Shown here one piece after another: positions 50,601-61,813 of a stretch of 64,000 bases of DNA; the first letter of the stretch is position 1; each line of letters starts with the position of its first letter. The notes under the pieces were generated by a model. That model was not told the DNA's origin, made no database searches, and saw only the letters and a program-made list of their open reading frames with translations. The position numbers and the translations under genes are program-made. The DNA comes from Neelides folsomi. Taxonomy: Eukaryota > Arthropoda > Collembola > Neelipleona > Neelidae. Where the stretch lies: the NCBI GenBank assembly GCA_034687125.1, contig JAQGBZ010000263.1, positions 1 through 64,000 on the forward strand, written 5' to 3'.

Positions 50601-51299
50601 TTGTAGTTTCTTTATTAGCACATCATCCTGAAAAGTAAATTAGAATTTTATAATCTATTTTAATTTTTAATTAATTTTTATGGCTAATCTAATTTAGTCA
50701 ATAAAATAATACTTTTTAAAATAGTTATTAAATTGGAATCTAATCTAAATGTAAATTTTAGATGGCTAAATAATCGAATTCAATGGTTACGAAGAATCAT
50801 TGTCGGATGTGGAATTCGATACAAACAATATAAAAATTCAAGTTTTGAACAATATCGATCTGGCCTCATTTTCTTAGCTCTCATTCATGGCCTTTATACC
50901 ACTGTTTTTAAGGTAATTTTGTTATACAATTTGCAATAATTAATTTTAATTGTTGTCTTGTAGGATGTTAATTTGAGCGGAGAATGGTCAGCCTCATTAG
51001 CCGACTTCATCAGGCGAAACGACGAAAATTTGTTAAAGTCAACTAGCGTCCTTTTAAATCAATACCAACAGAAAATGCTTAAAGCAAAGTCAATCAAAGA
51101 CCTTCTTGAACTGATAGGTAATAAAATATCAAAAAATAATTGAATATAAACATGTTGAATTAGTTTATTAACCCATAGTTAATTTAATTATCAGTGAATA
51201 GAAAATTAATTGAAAGATGGTTTTTTAGGAATGTCTGAAAAGCCCGAGTTGAAAGATACGAAAGCTTTCGTGTTAGAAGCTTGGACTTCGATCGGCTAA
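30345..51299 (+). CDS. UBR4: E3 ubiquitin ligase UBR4 / purity of essence (calossin, pushover)
   Basis: Exons 30345-30478, 30714-30826, 30976-31109, 31226-31331, 31492-31622, 31711-31886, 31971-32271, 32359-33291, 33376-33544, 33667-34097, 34215-36632, 36720-36938, 37079-37495, 37693-38034, 38159-38398, 38547-39369, 39463-39596, 39676-39833, 39910-40038, 40105-40294, 40366-40531, 40619-40726, 40809-41560, 41712-42086, 42194-42411, 42517-43120, 43229-43378, 43464-43925, 44066-44588, 44706-45172, 45237-45556, 45678-46914, 47054-47422, 47531-47782, 47941-48052, 48132-48295, 49269-49996, 50084-50229, 50319-50634, 50762-50912, 50964-51117, 51229-51299: about 5,180 aa, near-identical in length to human UBR4. 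UBR4 is a giant N-degron-recognising ligase that helps clear misfolded and unassembled proteins. Order: armadillo-like helices, acidic loop, UBR box ~1690-1755, beta-propeller region ~1900-2350, UIM-like helix ~2810, zinc ribbon, C-terminal hemiRING ~4840-4905. The exon 37693 acceptor (ggaag) is weak and least certain. No frameshift or lost exon was seen. Confidence 0.95.
36720..36938 (+). other. UBR box exon of UBR4
   Basis: A single exon carries the whole zinc-binding UBR box. The spaced Cys/His ligands appear in [34 protein letters not shown] and [13 protein letters not shown]. In the family this domain binds N-terminal degradation signals. All expected ligands appear present. Confidence 0.9.
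41260..41320 (+). other. UIM-like helix in UBR4
   Basis: The protein reads [18 protein letters not shown], matching the ubiquitin-interacting motif pattern (acidic cluster, then LAxALSLxE). It lies in a long acidic, Ser/Pro-rich, probably disordered stretch (41100-41560). A comparable motif exists at this place in vertebrate UBR4. Confidence 0.65.
41584..41630. repeat. (TA)n microsatellite in a UBR4 intron
   Basis: Two runs of alternating TA separated by aact, in the intron after the exon ending at 41560. Its length may vary between individuals or reads. Confidence 0.85.
44380..44545 (+). other. Zinc-ribbon region of UBR4
   Basis: Four CxxC pairs occur in close order: [25 protein letters not shown] and [13 protein letters not shown]. 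The spacing is conserved in UBR4 proteins and implies bound zinc; the function is not well defined. Confidence 0.7.
48314..49206 (-). mobile_element. Tc1/mariner-type transposon relic in a UBR4 intron
   Basis: 51-bp inverted repeats with a single mismatch (48314-48364 and 49156-49206; outer end ccaagcatggccctctatga) are flanked by TA. The 893-bp unit holds minus-strand transposase fragments, including [13 protein letters not shown] around 48620-48660, the second catalytic Asp region of mariner-type enzymes, preceded by [10 protein letters not shown]. Frames are short and interrupted and the unit is shorter than an autonomous mariner (about 1.3 kb), so it is a dead copy. It nearly fills the intron 48296-49268. 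Confidence 0.85.
49800..49996 (+). other. HemiRING zinc module of UBR4
   Basis: The sequence [16 protein letters not shown], then [20 protein letters not shown], has the Cys and His ligands of the unusual half-RING found at the C-terminus of UBR4. That module, with the adjacent UZI segment, recruits the E2 enzyme. Upstream is a basic coiled-coil-like stretch ([20 protein letters not shown]). Confidence 0.8.
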
Positions 51300-51366
51300 T
51301 TTAATTATTCTTAATTTATGTTCTTTTTGTTATTTGTATTATTATCTAATTACACACACGCTCTAT

Positions 51367-51541
51367 CTCTATTCCATTTGAGAAGATTATTGAGAATTAA
51401 ATCATGTTACTTGACCGGGCAATCGAATGTCATGTCACCCGCAAATAATTTCTACAGGAAATAATATCGGTTTATTTGAATTTCTAATGACTTGTCAAGT
51501 ACATGATTCAATTCTCAATAATCTTCTCAAATGGAATAGAG
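51367..51541. repeat. Fold-back inverted repeat just downstream of UBR4
   Basis: About 41-nt arms (starting ctctattccatttgagaag) pair with one mismatch, separated by roughly 90 nt. The repeat starts 68 nt after the UBR4 stop and before a candidate AATAAA at 51638-51643, so it may lie in the UBR4 3' UTR and form a long hairpin. It resembles a MITE, but I could not assign a family or a clear target duplication. Confidence 0.7.
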
Positions 51542-52484
51542 TAGTTAAAACTGTTTAAATTATTAGGTATGAAATTAACATTAAATATTACTCAAATATT
51601 ATAGATTAAGTAAATGGATTATATAAGTCAATAGCTTAATAAATATTTACCTTCATACACATTGAAGTTAATTTGGTATTTATTTGTTCTTCACTTCATT
51701 GATGCATCGATATGGGATCGTTTTAAATATTAAGGTAGGAATTGCATTAAATTGCATATTCCATATTGAACTGATGATTGATAGAATGCAATAATTAAAA
51801 AAAGTAGTTCGAGATGCTAATTTTAAGAAAATTTACTGTAACGATCTGATTACACGCTGATTTTTACAATGTTATTTTTTGAAACCATTATAATTCCCTT
51901 TCCAATTTAATAAATGTTTCTTGGTTTAAAATTTAAATTCTAAATAAATTAAAATATTTTAGTGTTACAAATAATAACAATAATTAAATTCCTCGAACGA
52001 TGAACGTCGTGGTGAATATTTTAAAAAATTGTTCTCAATGATTGGAAGTAAAAACTTTAGATTTTTTTCGACTTGACAATTTGAAGGAACGACGAGTAGA
52101 ATTTACAATAATTTTAATCTTTTTTTAAATTCCAAACCCTTTTAGACTCTTAATGCAAGAGTTCGTAAAATTGAGTTTACGATAATTATTCAATTGTACG
52201 TATTCGATAAAATATGTTCAATTTCTAGCTCATTGCTCCTCACTATCGACCCTAATGGCTGAAAACATTTCGCTAAATTACAATTATTTTAATATATGCT
52301 TTACAAATGGAGGAATAAGTCATTCTAACGATAATTACTTTCAATAACTCGATTCTCCCGACACACTAGGTCTAGATACTTATTGTAATTAATATTGAAG
52401 GAATATTATTTTTTGATTTACATATAAGTACAAGGTATTTTTGCGATATTTAAGTAGGAGGTAATTTATAAAGACAGATTTGGG
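51542..52484. other. Region between the convergent UBR4 and CAB39 3' ends
   Basis: AT-rich, no gene. It contains AATAAA at 51638-51643 for UBR4 and presumably the CAB39 3' UTR towards 52484. Confidence 0.5.
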
Positions 52485-53993
52485 CTATTCGGGCGATGCC
52501 TTCAGTTCCTTGATTTGTTTGATCAAATAAGCCTTTTCGTCGTTGAACTGCTCGTCCTCCGACCGGTCTTCGTGGAACTTGGTGAGGAAATCGACCAGTT
52601 TTTCTTGATTTCTGAGGAGGATGTCGAGGATTGGCTTCGGTTTGTTCGGGTTAGCTACAAACACCTTTAACAAACACAAATTAATTTATTTTCATCATAA
52701 TTAAACAACGTTCTACAAATACATATTTAAATTTTTTAATTAAATGAAAATATATTTATTGAATCCTACTTTGAAGACGTGAAAGGCCTCGAATTGAATG
52801 TTCCTCGATTTCTCCTTTAGCATGTTCATCATGAGCTTCAAGTTATCAGGGTTGGAAATGTATCGGGTCATGACGGTGAAGTTGTGCCTGTCGAGGAGAA
52901 GTTCTCCGAGAAGTTTCAAGCTTTGCCGTCTCGTCACGTAATTTTCACTATTCAACAGCCGCTGGTAATGGTTGAACACTTTATCGTAGTTTGCTTCTAG
53001 AAACTCGGCGCTTAGGAGTTTATGCCTTGTCAGGAGCTCCTAATCATCCGAAAAAAATTTGTGAATTAAATATAAATGTTTAAATTCATAAAATACATTT
53101 AATAGATTCAATTTGCCAAAAAATGTGAAACTAGAACTGGATGAACCTTAAACGTTGAAAAGGCATCAGAGGCGATGTCAAAGGTGGAAACTTCCACAAA
53201 CTCAAAGAACTTGTAGAAGTCTTCAGAGTTGAGGACGATTTTTGCTAATGCCTCGTATCTTGCACATTCACGGAGCATCGTACCACAATTCAAAGCTATG
53301 TCTTGGTGTTCATATCTGAAAGTCATAAAATACATAAATAATGTCATTCCTTAAACTAATGATTCAATTAATTAGTTTTCATAAAAAGGGAGTATGAAGC
53401 ATCAAAGAGTAAAATTACCCGGTAATAAGAGTAAAAAGGATTTCCGGTCTCGTGCAAATATATTCGACAGTAGGCGATCGGGCTCCAATGTGCCGACGAA
53501 GGATATTGTTAAAAATCTGCGCAACATCTTTCTTTCCCTGCAAGAACAATCAGAATAAACTTACTTTCAAATCTTGCTTTCAGATTAGATATTCAGAATT
53601 TATTCATAATTCAGAAACTCTCCGGAATAATAAAATGGATATAAATTAAAGAGCAATAGGGAGCATTTAAGAAATTGAGATTTTAAGATGAAGATAATTT
53701 GTTCAAAAGGGCGTCTCCTTCACCTCGAACTCAATTCTCGATAAGTTGTTAATGAGTGACAAGAGGAGGTTCGTATTGTAGAGTTCTTGTGAGAGCTGAG
53801 CCACGAGGATTTCCGTTTGTTGTTCTGTGTCGGCGGAGCCAAAGAGGATTCCCTTCACCGCTGTCAGCTGTTTTGACACTTCCTCTTGGGCCTTTTCAGC
53901 TTTCTTGTCGCCACGCTCCAAAGCCGTCACGGCCTCCTTTAAAGCCTTCACGACTTCCGCCGGGTTCTTCTGGGACTTTCCGAACAGCGGCAT
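52485..53993 (-). CDS. CAB39: Mo25 / calcium-binding protein 39 (LKB1-STRAD scaffold)
   Basis: Exons in coding order: 53993-53724, 53537-53419, 53315-53147, 53039-52770, 52664-52485 (335 aa; human 341). Mo25 is an armadillo-like scaffold that binds STRAD and LKB1 to activate the kinase, and also activates GCK-type kinases. Family landmarks: [16 protein letters not shown] start, [90 protein letters not shown], and [15 protein letters not shown] near the end. An acceptor seven bases before the ATG shows there is an upstream untranslated exon. Divergent from PLEKHF, convergent with UBR4. Confidence 0.96.
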
Positions 53994-55652
53994 TGCTGCT
54001 ACAAATAACAACAATGACCCTTTTACATTCTTCAATTTAATATGCTTGTCGTAATATACATTATAATAACATCGGTTTATAGGGAATAAGATGAGCCTAA
54101 TGTAATAAATCGAGGACCTTTAAATCTTTATCAGTATTTTGAAAGAAGCTCCATTCACAATGAAAATAATGATGAAGGTTAAAGCTTAAATACCCATTGG
54201 TAATATCAATGCTCAACAAGGACGTAAGTAATTAACAAGTGAGAAGAATGTCTGCATATATTTTATAAATCTAATCAATACACTAATAATGAATTGTTTT
54301 ATATCCAGATTTCACTATTATGTTTTAGAGCCTATTCGAATAAAATTGTATCGTAATAAAATGTGTTAATTCAATTAATAAATTGTGATTATTATGGGAT
54401 AACAAATGACAATAAAAGGAAATGAAAAGGCGTTGTAAATTCCATTGAGTTGGGCCGTTTGGAAATGAATGAATGAAGGTGGGAAGGTTATCAATTGGTT
54501 TTTAGGTCAATGAATAAATTATCTACCTCGAGTTGACAAGAAGTCGCCGACGATCCAAGTGGAAATACCAAATATATCTCAATTCGAGCCAATCTCGGAG
54601 TTTATGAGAAATGATGAGCACAAGAAATGGTCAGGGAATTTAAATGATAATTTATTGTCCATGGATGGGAATAATGAATTGAGTCGTAATTGGTAACTAG
54701 GGGAAGAGAAGTGAATTGGTAACAGAAAGGGTTTAAAATCAGGGCAAGTGAGATGGTCGTTAGATTGAGAAAAATTGCTCCTGGCGTCTTCAACTTCCAG
54801 ATTTATAACCGAACTTTGAGCTCACTCGACGACCATCACTTGTCACTTAGAACGAGAACGGCAGGAGGATGTTAATTGAGGGTCAAGGGTTCGGTGACCT
54901 TAAAACAAGAGTTCAACTGCACATTATGGGAAAGTTGATTAGTCTTTGAAAATCGGCGGGAGAAAGGGGAGAGCCGAGCGAGGTTTAGACTTCTTTTCCT
55001 TCTCCCCCTTCTCTGCAGGATTCCTTTATTGAGAGTTTAAATGCAAATAGGTTTAGCACAAATTGTAATTGGCTGCTGTGGGGTTTTGGAGAGATTTCGC
55101 CCAACTGAGGGAGTTAAAAAGTGACGAAGACCTCAATGAGTAATCAATGAGCGTCAACATTATTCAATTGTAATTAAAGTACGAAAAGACTGAAGGAGAA
55201 TTCGTCTACTCATACCCATTGTACTTCCTTCTCTTACTTCCTAATTACCATTTAATTGGCCCTTCAAACTCCTGTCATTTCTCACAACAGCCCTTCATTG
55301 ACGCCTCATCGGGAAGAAGTAAAAGCTTCGTGAGAAGGAATTGAATCGATTGAGTGTGACAATTAAAACCAATAGTTTCATAATTATCGTTTTTTTTCAC
55401 TCACTTACTTTTCCCCATTGTGATATCATTATTTTTTTCTTACCCAACTTCGTCCAAATTCATCAAAAGATGTAAGACCTAGAAATAATAAATATAAGAT
55501 ACATAAACTAAAATATTTTAATAGCAGAATATTGTTATATGCCTCTTAATGTTAGTTTGTTAATTGTTTATTTACTACAATTTTTATTTATTTATGACAT
55601 TTTTTAGAATCAGACTTAAGACGTAAGACTTAAGAATTCGAGCGTAGAAATC
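53994..55652. other. Divergent promoter region between CAB39 and PLEKHF
   Basis: A CAB39 5' UTR exon must lie here because there is an acceptor at about 54001. The stretch 54800-55350 is richer in G and C and polypurine, a plausible promoter zone. No coding frame is supported. Confidence 0.45.
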
Positions 55653-57274
55653 ATGGTTGACAGATTGGGTAAATTCTAATTTAATTATTCATTTTCTTCA
55701 AAACTGACATTGAGTTTACAAATAGTGAAAGTTATTAGTCATTAATATAATATTTGTATTTATATTTTAGTAAACAGTGAGGCAAATGCTCGTCGAATTG
55801 CAACTGTGGAAAACTGTTTTGGAAGCTCTGGCCAAGTATGTACTAATTTTACTTTTTACCATATAAATACAAATTATTATTAATGCTCCATTGATGGTTA
55901 TTGATTATTCAACCTCCAATAGGTTATCTTTATATGTGACAAATGCGTGATTCGATTGAATGATTAATATTAAATGATTGCATACTATTTTCAGCAACTG
56001 TCAGTTCCTGGAAGAGTTTTAGTAGGCGAGGGGATCTTAACGAAAATATGTCGGAAGAAGCCGAAACCAAGGCAGTTTTTCCTCTTCAACGATATTCTCG
56101 TGTACGGAAACATTGTCATTAATAAGAAAAAGGTATGATTCATAATTAGAAGTAATTAAGAAAGGCATTGTCATTATCATTCTTATGAACTTCAAATTCA
56201 CTATTTATATACCGTCATTAACAATGATTTTCTGGGTTTAATTACATAGTATAACAAGCAGCATATAATTCCTTTGGAAGAAGTCAAACTCGAATCTATT
56301 GAAGATGATGGACGTAAGACTGAAACTTAATCATATCTTAGATATAGCCTTAATTTAAATAAATGTAAAGTATCAGTAATAACTCTAATATTTCACAAGT
56401 TCAACAAAAATGACAAATGTAAATATTTGTACTATAAAAATGTTAAATGATCGAATATGATTCATCATTAATTTAAATCATTCGTATTCGTATGTGTAAC
56501 AAAGTAATTAACAATTCGATATTTTTATTTGAATGACAGTTTTAAAAAATGGATGGGTTATTCGCACAATGACGAAGAGCTTTGCTGTCTATGCTGCAAC
56601 CCCTACTGAGAAAGCTGAATGGATGGCTCATATTCAAAGATGTGTTACTGATCTCCTGAAGAAGAGTGGAAAGAAGGCTGTCGAGACTCATGCTGCTGTT
56701 TGGTATGTTTATCATCGTCCTTCAACTCATTAAACCCAATCATATCAATTTACATGTAATATGCATGTATGGATTGCATATGCTGATATTCGACCTTTGA
56801 TCTTATGACTAATTGTTTAATTGAATTCTAAAGGGTTCCCGATACTGAAGCTCCAGCTTGTCAAACATGTCGGACTCAATTTACATTTATTAACAGACGC
56901 CACCACTGCAGAAAATGTACTTAATTTCTTTTTAATTAAGAACTATAAGTTATAACTAACTAATTAAAATGTACTAATGAGTTAATGTAAACTAAATATG
57001 GCAACTGATAATTAATTTGGATGTTTTTCTAGGTGGTTCGGTTGTTTGCAATAGCTGCTCTCGTGGACGATTTCTCATTCCATCCCAGTCAAAAAAGCCA
57101 GTCCGGGTTTGTACCAACTGCTATGAAGTTCTCTCGTCCGGTGGAAAAGGCTCAGATAAGATCATTGGCCAAAAACAAGACTCCTCTGATGATTCCGATG
57201 ACGATGTGGAGGAAAATCCGAGCTGGTCATCTGTCCCAAAGTTCTATCATGGGAATCAATTTAATAACAATTAA
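55653..57274 (+). CDS. PLEKHF: Phafin (PH and FYVE domain protein), PLEKHF1/2 orthologue
   Basis: Exons 55653-55668, 55771-55835, 55995-56132, 56250-56313, 56540-56702, 56834-56916, 57033-57274 (256 aa). The first exon codes only MVDRL plus one base; the start matches the invariant MVDRLxNSEAN. The PH domain covers about 35-131 ([26 protein letters not shown], then [17 protein letters not shown]). The FYVE domain follows with [27 protein letters not shown] and [16 protein letters not shown] binds phosphatidylinositol 3-phosphate, placing the protein on early endosomes, where family members affect endosome maturation and autophagy. The tail is acidic ([11 protein letters not shown]), as in relatives. 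All zinc ligands are present. Confidence 0.96.
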
Positions 57275-57789
57275 ATTTTCCCTTCACGGTTAACGAAAGT
57301 TTTAAATTAAACATATCAGGCTCCTTCCAATTCCTTGAAAACTATTGAGGAGTAAAAATTACTTTAACATTTCAAATGCGTCAAGATTTTAGATCTGTAT
57401 TGATAAAACGAGGGGTGTTATTAAAATACGTTTTTAGCATTTTTTTCTACGGCATTGGTATGATAAAGAATTTCATAAAAATTATAATTTGTCTACAATT
57501 TGTGTATATAAATTTGCATGTGCATTATGTGGATTGGAATTAACTATTTTTAAGTTATCTTCAATGATAATCATTACTAAATATACTACTACCAATTAAT
57601 ATTCAAATAAGATCTGAACTGACTTTATAATTTATCTTAGATCCTCTTTACTATTATTTTATGAGTCATTTTTTTTCAAATTGTAAATTATTTACTCTTG
57701 TTTTAAGTACTGTACAATGATGTACAACAGCTTGATTTTAAATTCATTAGGTTGACGTCAACTAAATATATAATAACTAATATACTATA

Positions 57790-58013
57790 TATTATTAATA
57801 TTATATTAAGATGTATTAAGCGAAATCGAATTGTTTAATTGTAGGATTGTGCTTTGATGAACCATAAGCAGGGAAATGTAAACGAGTTTATATGAAGGAT
57901 CCAAGTTTTTCTTATAATCCATTTAGTAGTATGATATATTTAATGTATTTACCTATATTATGGTTTTAATGTAATCTTATTTAAATTAAATGATAAGCAC
58001 GATTAATTAATAA
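57790..58013 (+). repeat. Direct repeat, copy 1
   Basis: Appears identical base for base to 58648-58871 when read by eye. It starts tattattaatattatattaa and ends gattaattaataa. It has no open frame, TG...CA ends or inverted ends. Confidence 0.88.
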
Positions 58014-58647
58014 ATGTAGATAAGATGAAGTGAAAGAACTACAAGCAATATTTATTACCTCTATTCAATTTTAAGCTTAACGAAATAACTGAAATAACCT
58101 GTTAATGTGCCTTCTCTCATTACCGAGCATTAAAGAATTACTACAAGCTAATACCCACTACATAATACATAATTATATTAGATACAATACTTACGTCTAC
58201 ATATTAACTATGAATTTACCTACCTTATGTATTTATTTCATAAGTTTCTTATAATCACGAAAGGCATGCATTAATTATTTGTAATTACATCTTACTTTAG
58301 ACTTATAACTAATTATAACCATTTCCTTAATTTAAATACTTCAATTGCAAAAACTACATAAATCATTTATAATTATATCCTACAATTAAATTTTAAGTTC
58401 CGGTTTAAAAAGTTTAAATCTACATAATTACTATATATGCTATATGATATATAAAAACTTATTTATAAATTGTACTTACATACTTATAACTAATATACTA
58501 TTATTATTTAGTTAACGAAAATTATGTTAATGATACATTAAACTAAAGCTTACTTAATTTTTTTTTCAATCTTCACAGCTATTTGTATAAAAAATGTAAT
58601 CCATATTATAAGTCTATTTACTATTTAACTACTATTTACTATTTATG

Positions 58648-58871
58648 TATTATTAATATTATATTAAGATGTATTAAGCGAAATCGAATTGTTTAATTGT
58701 AGGATTGTGCTTTGATGAACCATAAGCAGGGAAATGTAAACGAGTTTATATGAAGGATCCAAGTTTTTCTTATAATCCATTTAGTAGTATGATATATTTA
58801 ATGTATTTACCTATATTATGGTTTTAATGTAATCTTATTTAAATTAAATGATAAGCACGATTAATTAATAA
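58648..58871 (+). repeat. Direct repeat, copy 2
   Basis: Second copy of 57790-58013, displaced by 858 bp with 634 bp of unrelated AT-rich DNA between. The sequences outside both edges diverge at once. Confidence 0.88.
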
Positions 58872-59272
58872 TTATTATCCTTTCTCAATTGTATTTTATT
58901 TTATACGGTATTTTTATACACATTTGTTTAAATGTATTTGTGTTGACGTAATATTAATTACTAAACAATTAATCACATACATACCTCCTCATTATCAATG
59001 TTATAATTATCTATTAATCGTACTGTGAAGTAAATAGAATGAATTATAAAAGATGTATGGTCAAAATCAAAATAAACTATCTAACAACATATTATAGACA
59101 ATGTTTATAAATAAGTAATATGTATGTATAACGTAATATTGTTAAAATTGGTATAAAATGTCGGGTCAAAATATAAATTGAATGTAAAAAATTAACTAAA
59201 ATGAGTTTTCTATTAATTATTGGGCATAAATTATAGACTGATGATGTTTTATGTAAACATCTCGAAATTAAA

Positions 59273-60559
59273 TTAAAAGTAATTTGCTAGAAAAACATAG
59301 TGAGGAAGATTCCCATTAAAATGGGATCCTTTGACTTTCACGCTAATCAGAGCCGGAGTTGAGAATGAATTGAGTGAATTTAATTTAATTTCTCCATTCC
59401 AAAAAACAAGGTTTAACTCTTTCAACTTTTCCATTTTTAACCATTTTGGAAAACAAAAAGGGAGAATTGACCGAGAACCGATTTCAAGTTGTTGAAGGCT
59501 TTTTGAAATACTATGAAGAAATTGATTCAAATTCGAGCTCCTTACATTTTCATGAAGTCGAATTCTAAGACCTGTTAATTTCAATTTCTTACAAGCCAAA
59601 GTTGCAAGATCATCATCACTCAAAGGATCACTCAAATCCAATTCATTCAACGCACTTAATTTGCACAACTTAAGGAATCGGCAATTGACTCTGCATTTTA
59701 ACACTCTGACTTTTGAATGATCTAAAATGTGTTTAACAAATCTCCGAATGTTTCCTCTGTAATCTTCATACATGATTTCTCTCTTCCGGCTCCCTTCTTC
59801 TTCTTGGAGCTCTAAAAATTCTAATTGACTCAATTTGGTGCACGACATTGAGGATTCAATATAAATTTTGCTATTTTGGTAATATCCGATTGAAGACCAG
59901 TAGGAAAAAGTGACAGAGAGTTTTTTCATATTAGGGAGGAATTGGAAAAAATTGGGAAAGGACAGTAATTGGTGAATTGTCAACTCAATTTGAAGGAAGA
60001 CGATGTTTGAGCCATATTGGGAAAAGAAGGTTGAGACGAGGGAATAAGGAATGGTCTTATGGTCCAAATTGATCTTCCCAATTGGACTACATTGGGAAAT
60101 GCCCAATTCTTCAATGAATCTCTCAACGTTTCTCAAATGAAGTGATTTTGGTGATATTTGATGACGAAGGATGAGAGTCGCTTCGGAGTTCCACTCTTTA
60201 CAAATATGACGACAAAGAAGCAATTCCTTTTGTTTCAAATACTTTAAAATCGATCGAAGAATCTAAATAGTTCAAAGGATTAGGATTAATTATTATTTTG
60301 TTAGAGGTTTAAGTTTTTAATCCAATTGAACTTGTATCTAATAATCTAATAATTTTAATTTTAATTTATTTTAAAATTTAAATGTAATTTTATACGGAGT
60401 GAAACAACTCACAATTTTATTTAGTAATGGATGAAATGGCAAATGATCCAACTCATCTTTATCCAATTTCTGTATATAACGAAGATTCAATTTATCCGAA
60501 ACTTTACGATGTTTTGGCAAAATAAAATTAAAAACACAAAGTTTTCCAATAAATTCCAT
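59273..60559 (-). CDS. F-box protein with leucine-rich-repeat-like C-terminal region
   Basis: Exons in coding order: 60559-60413 and 60262-59273, joined at phase 0 (gtgagt donor, tttag acceptor), 378 aa. The junction completes an F-box at about residues 39-75: HLPFHPLLNKIILRSILKYL followed by QKELLLCRHICKEWNSEA. The rest has repeated LxxLxLxx strands (LKELNLVFWNGEI, LNELDLSDPLSDDDLATL), typical of F-box/LRR proteins. Such proteins link substrates to the SKP1-CUL1 ubiquitin ligase; the substrate cannot be guessed. I do not recognise a one-to-one orthologue, so it may belong to a lineage-expanded family. The start ATG at 60559 is the first in frame. Confidence 0.8.
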
Positions 60560-61813
60560 CTTGCGAAGGAGGGTGAAGAACTAACGCTAAGCAGAGCAAA
60601 GACAACTATTATATTCAATAAGTTAGTAGATTGACTATATAAGTTTAGCTTAAACTTGATAGTAAATATTTTAACACCTAAATAAGTACAGATTATGTAT
60701 GCTTATTAAATAAACGTTTGTTTACTGATGCCAAATGCGCAAAGGTACAAAAGGTCAATTTGTGGTATTTTAATTTGTACAACTACCGTTTATTGGATCA
60801 TGTCACAAGAATCACATTCACATGTTAGTAAGCAAGAAAAGTATATTATGTTAACATTAACAGTTCAACAAGTGAGAAGTATTTCAATAATATGGCAAAA
60901 TATAATGGAAAAACTGTCAGATTTACAAAGTACAAGTGCGTGGTAAATGTGTAATAAAAATATTCACGGAAAGAAGTCTGTAATTTGAGTTTGGATGCTT
61001 GACTTGATTGTATGAAAAATGCCTTATTAATAATGAATACAATCAATACAATATGGTTGGCTTTTTCCTTAATCCAATACGACTATCAACAGAATCAACA
61101 GATAAACTGCATGGAGCCATTTAACATTAAGATTTGTAGACCAATAAATAAATCCAATTCTTACTTTTCTAATCAACTTATTGGGAATGGTGACTGATAA
61201 TAAATGAGACGAAGTCTGAAGTTGAAAAATGTTTATCAGCTTTAATTTTTCTTATTTATCTATACCTAGATGTAATATTTAAGACCATATTCTCAGACTT
61301 CCCTTAACTAGAATCCTTCGAATGAAAACATTGGGATGAATCGATGAAGAAGATAAAAGGCTTAGGAGAGACGGACGGCTCATTTACAATACTTTAATTT
61401 TGTAGCTTATAGCCACTGTGATCCAGTTCTGGAAAAATTTTCATATATATAAAGTGATCAGTACTTGTACTTATCTATTTATAAAGAAGAAATGCAATGC
61501 AATTGTCAAATGATGAATGATAATTGACTTATTAATAATGATTTAATGATGATAAAAAATAACAAATTCTGACAAGATAATAAGTTTATTTTGATATTAT
61601 ATTTCAACAAAACAGATTCATTATATAAGAAATCATTCGATTAATATACTTAATAATCGACATTTTTTCAATGTATGGAAATGTGGAGAGTTAACAGTTG
61701 ACACCTTAAAAATATACCTTTTTGTATGCAAATTAGAGTAATTTATGTATTATGTAAATATAAACAATGATTAACTCAATTAAACCGCATTTGCATTATT
61801 TTCTAATTTACTT
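60560..61813. other. Gene-free stretch between the F-box gene and LAMTOR4-like gene
   Basis: Both flanking genes point left. Short frames (60728-60946, 61012-61197) lack any family resemblance. I see no element or RNA gene. Confidence 0.45.

Larger units (their letters stand above)
57275..59272. other. Convergent intergenic region with a 224-bp direct duplication
   Basis: Very AT-rich. Contains two copies of a 224-bp segment and otherwise no recognisable gene. The PLEKHF 3' UTR probably occupies the first few hundred bases. Confidence 0.5.

Noticed and set aside
53756-54054. Two plus-strand frames of 75-94 residues
   Set aside because: They are antisense to the conserved first coding exon of CAB39.
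57790-58871. Terminal-repeat retrotransposon in miniature (LTR-type) explanation for the direct repeats
   Set aside because: Repeats lack TG...CA ends, there is no primer-binding site after copy 1, no polypurine tract before copy 2 and no target duplication.
60728-61197. Small plus-strand frames between the F-box and LAMTOR4-like genes
   Set aside because: No family resemblance and no plausible splice partners.
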